A stretch of 64,000 nucleotides of DNA. Source: Warburgia ugandensis. Its lineage: Eukaryota; Streptophyta; Magnoliopsida; Canellales; Canellaceae. Positions 61,200 through 64,000 of this stretch are shown piece by piece. The notes below the pieces were generated by a model that was not told the origin of the DNA, did not search any database, and saw only the letters and a program-made list of their open reading frames with translations. Every line of letters starts with the position of its first letter. Positions within the stretch are counted from its first letter, which is position 1. The position numbers and the translations under genes are program-made. The DNA is taken from contig CP141132.1 of NCBI GenBank assembly GCA_035236585.1, forward strand, positions 58,315,880 to 58,379,879, given 5' to 3'.

Positions 61200-64000
61200 C
61201 GGCCACATGAATCGTATTCCTCCATTCCACTTTATTAAATACCATGGTTTCATTTAGTCCTAAAGTTTTTAAATCTTTCCTCACCACTTCTATCCACGTT
61301 CTTTTGGGCCTTCACCTTGCCCTTCTAGAACCTTCTACTTGTATTGCCTCACTCCTTCTAACTAGTGCCATTGTTGGTCTCCTTTGGACATGTCGAAACC
61401 ATCTAAGTCTAATCTCCCTCATCTTAGTAGCTATTGGTGCTACCCCTAAATTTCCTCTAATATTTTCATTTCTAATTCTATTTGTCCTTGTCTTGCCACT
61501 CATCCATCTCCACATCCTCATTTCTTTGATGCTCATCCTATGAGTATCATGCTCCTTAACTGGCCAACACTCTAATCCATAGAGCATGGTCGGCCTTATA
61601 GCCATCCTATAGAATTTTCCTTTTAGTTTGAGTGGCACCCACCAATCACATAAAACTCTAGATGCACATCTCCATTTGTTCCAACCCGCTTGGATTCTCT
61701 AGGTAACCTCCCTCTCAATCTCTCTACTCTTATGGATCAATGATCCTAAGTACCGAAAGAGGTCTTTCACGGGGACTTGTTGGTTATCAATCTTGACTGG
61801 TGTTCCACTCCTACTCTCCTTGCTAAAATTACATTCCATATATTTTGTCTTAGTTCAGCTAATTTTAAATCCTTCAGCTTCTAATGTTCTCTCCATAACT
61901 CTAGCTTTATGTTTACACCCTTGGTTGTCTAATCAAGTAGGACTATATCATCTGCAAATAGCATGCACCAGGGAATCTCCTCGTGCAGATGTTTTGTTAA
62001 CTCATCCATAACTAATGTGAAGAGGTATGAACTCAATGCCGATCCTACACTAGTGGTCTTAACATTTGTTATTGCTCCCTCATACATATCTTTAATTATG
62101 TCTATATACCCCCGAGAAACCCCCTTACCACCCAACACCCTCCATATTAACTCTCTAGGGACTCTATCATAAGCTTTCTCTAAGTCGATAAAGACCATAT
62201 GCAGTCTTTCCTCCTCTCCCTATATTTCTCTACTAATTGTCTTAGTAAGAAAATAGCTTCCATGGTAGACCTCTCAGGTATGAAACCAAACTTATTCTCC
62301 TATACACTTGTTTCATGTTGTAGCCTCTTCTCAATCACTCTTTCAAAAAGTTTCATGGTGTGGCTCATAAGTTTGATCCCTCAATAATTAGTGTAGCTCT
62401 GAATGGCTCCTTTATTATTATAGATTGGTACAATAGAACTTTTCCTCCACTCATCATGCATTTTCTTTGATTTTATAATCTTGTTAAACAACTTGGTCAA
62501 CCAAACTACCTCAATATCTCTCATATACTTCCAAACCTCTATTGGCACACCATCAGGCCCCATGGCCTTTCCTGATTTCATCTTTTTCAAGGCCTCTTTT
62601 ACTTGAGTTATTTTAATCCTACGTTCATATCTATAATATCCAGTGTTATTTAGATTTATAGTATTTTCAATCCCTATATTGTCAGAGCCATTGTCATTTA
62701 ACAATTTTTGAAAGTATGTTTCCCACCTTTTTTTGATCTCCTCTTCTTTGACTAATACCCATTGATCATCGCTTTCAATACACCTGACATGATCTAAGTC
62801 CTTACACTTCTGTTCTCTTATTTTTGCAAGTTTAAACACATCTTTCTCACCTTCTCGTGTTCCTAATTTATTATAGAGCTCATCATATGCTTTAAGTTTA
62901 GCCTCACTTACTATTCTCTTAGCAGAGTTTTTAGCATTCTTATATTGTTCATAGTTTTCATTAATTCTAATCTTCTGCCAAGCTTTAAAACGCATCCGTT
63001 TTTCTTTAATAACTTTTTGCATTGTTTCACTCCACCATCATGTTTCCTTTGATGATAGCCTTTTACCTTTAGATACTCCTAAGACATCTTTTTTCACTTT
63101 CTTAATGGACTCAGCAATATTAGTCCACATAGTATTTACTTCTGTTTCATAGTTCCAATTTCCTTCTACCATCAACTTATTTTTGAATGAGGTTATTTTC
63201 TCTCCTTTTAATTTCCACCACTTAGTTTTTGGATGTGTATTAAGTTCAGTTCTTTTACTCCATCTTTTAATATGGCTATCCATAACATTTACCTATGTTG
63301 TGAGGTTAAACTCTCACCAAGTATCACCTTATAATCATTACATATAGATCCTTAATTATTCCTAAGTAGAAAAAAGTCTATTTGGCTTTTATGAAGTCCA
63401 CTTTTAAAGGTTATTAAGTGTTCATCCCTCTTCTTAAAGAGTGTATTTGCAATGGACAGGTTATATGATAAAGCAAAATCAAGGATATTATCCCCCATCT
63501 CATTTCATTGACATATACCATACCCTCTGTGTATTCTATCATATCCTTCCTTTTCTTTTCCTACATGACCATTTAAGTCTGCTCCCATAAATATCCCCTC
63601 GGTGCTGGGAATTTCTTGTATGACTCCCTCCATATCTTCCAAAAACTGTCTCTTGATTATATCTTATAATCCTACTTGTGGTGTGTATGCACTTATAACA
63701 TTTATAATTTGCTCTCCTAGAACAATTATTATTATTATAATTCTATCACTGATTCTTTTAACGTTTATAACTTTATCCTTTAATTCCTTATCCATTATTA
63801 TTACTATGTCATTTCTGTTATTTTCCTTTCCTACGTACCATAATTTATACCCATCTATTTCTCTAGCTTTAGCCCCTTTCCACTTGGTTTCTTAGATATA
63901 AGCAATGTTGACTCTCCTACGTTTCATCGTGTCTACTAACTCAAAACTCTTACCTGTTAGTGTCCATATATTCCATGTAGCGATGCGAATCTTATATTCA
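61200..64000 (-). pseudogene. RTE-type LINE ORF2 (endonuclease-RT), broken, partial
   Basis: Minus strand from the window edge: IRIATWNIWTLTGKSFELVD, ETKWKGAKAREIDGYKLWYV, VISAYTPQVGL, FMGADLNGHVGKEKEGYDRI, and an HLITFKSGLHKSQIDFFLLR block (GDFN-type and SQID endonuclease motifs). The linker is open at 63038-63283 and 62381-63022. RT follows: KMKSGKAMGPDGVPIEVWKY, WLTKLFNKIIKSKKMHDEWR, VPIYNNKGAIQSYTNY, stop, GIKLMSHTMKLF. After a shift comes [17 protein letters not shown] and [14 protein letters not shown] (62198-61929), keeping the FADD active site. The C-terminus has YGLECWPVKEHDTHRMSIKE, RWMSGKTRTNRIRN and GRPK-type sequence (61638-61250). It nicks DNA and copies its RNA at the nick. Stops (about five) mark it inactive, though decay is lighter than in the gypsy pol. 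Confidence 0.88.

Larger units (their letters stand above)
61153..64000 (-). mobile_element. RTE-type LINE, 3' part, runs off the window
   Basis: On the minus strand the 3' end is AAGGTCTTGATGATGATGAT, a (GAT)n tail typical of plant RTE elements (61153-61176). Upstream lie RT and, up to the window edge, an apurinic endonuclease domain. Insertion is in the third gypsy's gag. The 5' end and the far target duplication are not visible. Confidence 0.88.

Overview
The window looks like intergenic, transposon-packed nuclear DNA of a flowering plant, most likely a dicot; I cannot name the species. The grounds are an AT-rich composition, plant-type Ty3/gypsy gag-pol with a primer site matching the 3' end of tRNA-Asp, Ty1/copia gag, a plant RTE-type LINE, CACTA and Mutator (MuDR) transposase remains, long (GA)n tracts, and no recognisable host gene. 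Almost everything assignable is a mobile element at some stage of decay, and many elements are nested. Nothing here resembles an operon or a cellular pathway; the 'genes' are element proteins (gag, protease, RT, RNase H, integrase, endonuclease, transposase, Ulp1-like peptidase) that once served copying or excision.

Layout. 1-7.8 kb: an old long LTR (plus) split by a younger solo LTR (minus, 3219-6317) with a perfect 5-bp target duplication. 8.5-13.8 kb: broken exons of a transposon-borne Ulp1-like peptidase gene, then CACTA-type subterminal repeats with two right ends. 14.2-15.6 kb: a MuDR transposase pseudogene. 16.5-17.1 kb: a 310-bp tandem duplication. 17.5-25.9 kb: a minus-strand gypsy derivative that carries gag but no pol (TR-GAG-like), with primer site, polypurine tract and (GA)n-bearing LTRs, and with copia gag joined to its 3' LTR. 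25.9-28.5 kb: two LTR head pieces in tandem and the tail of another minus-strand element. 29.4-32.5 kb: another long LTR (minus). 33.6-40.3 kb: two oppositely oriented gypsy LTRs, the second split by a solo LTR (35000-38617) with a perfect TGCAT target duplication and an internal 43-46 bp minisatellite. 40.3-41.4 kb: a copia gag-protease-integrase fragment. 41.4-54.3 kb: the most complete element, a plus-strand gypsy with truncated 5' LTR, primer site, dead gag-pol, long 3' untranslated part holding a hAT-like MITE, and a full 3' LTR. 55-58.2 kb: a second Ulp1-like transposon gene (minus) between two CACTA-type ends that face inward. 58.2-61.15 kb: a third gypsy (plus) with a short LTR and gag. 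61.15-64 kb: an RTE-type LINE (minus) inserted in that gag and running off the window.

I found no clear undescribed functional system. The most unusual arrangements are the inward-facing CACTA ends around an Ulp1-like gene, the gag-only element whose LTRs have become chimeric, and repeated copia-gypsy LTR junctions. All translations, motif matches and alignments were done by eye; family names come from memory of the families, and no search was run.
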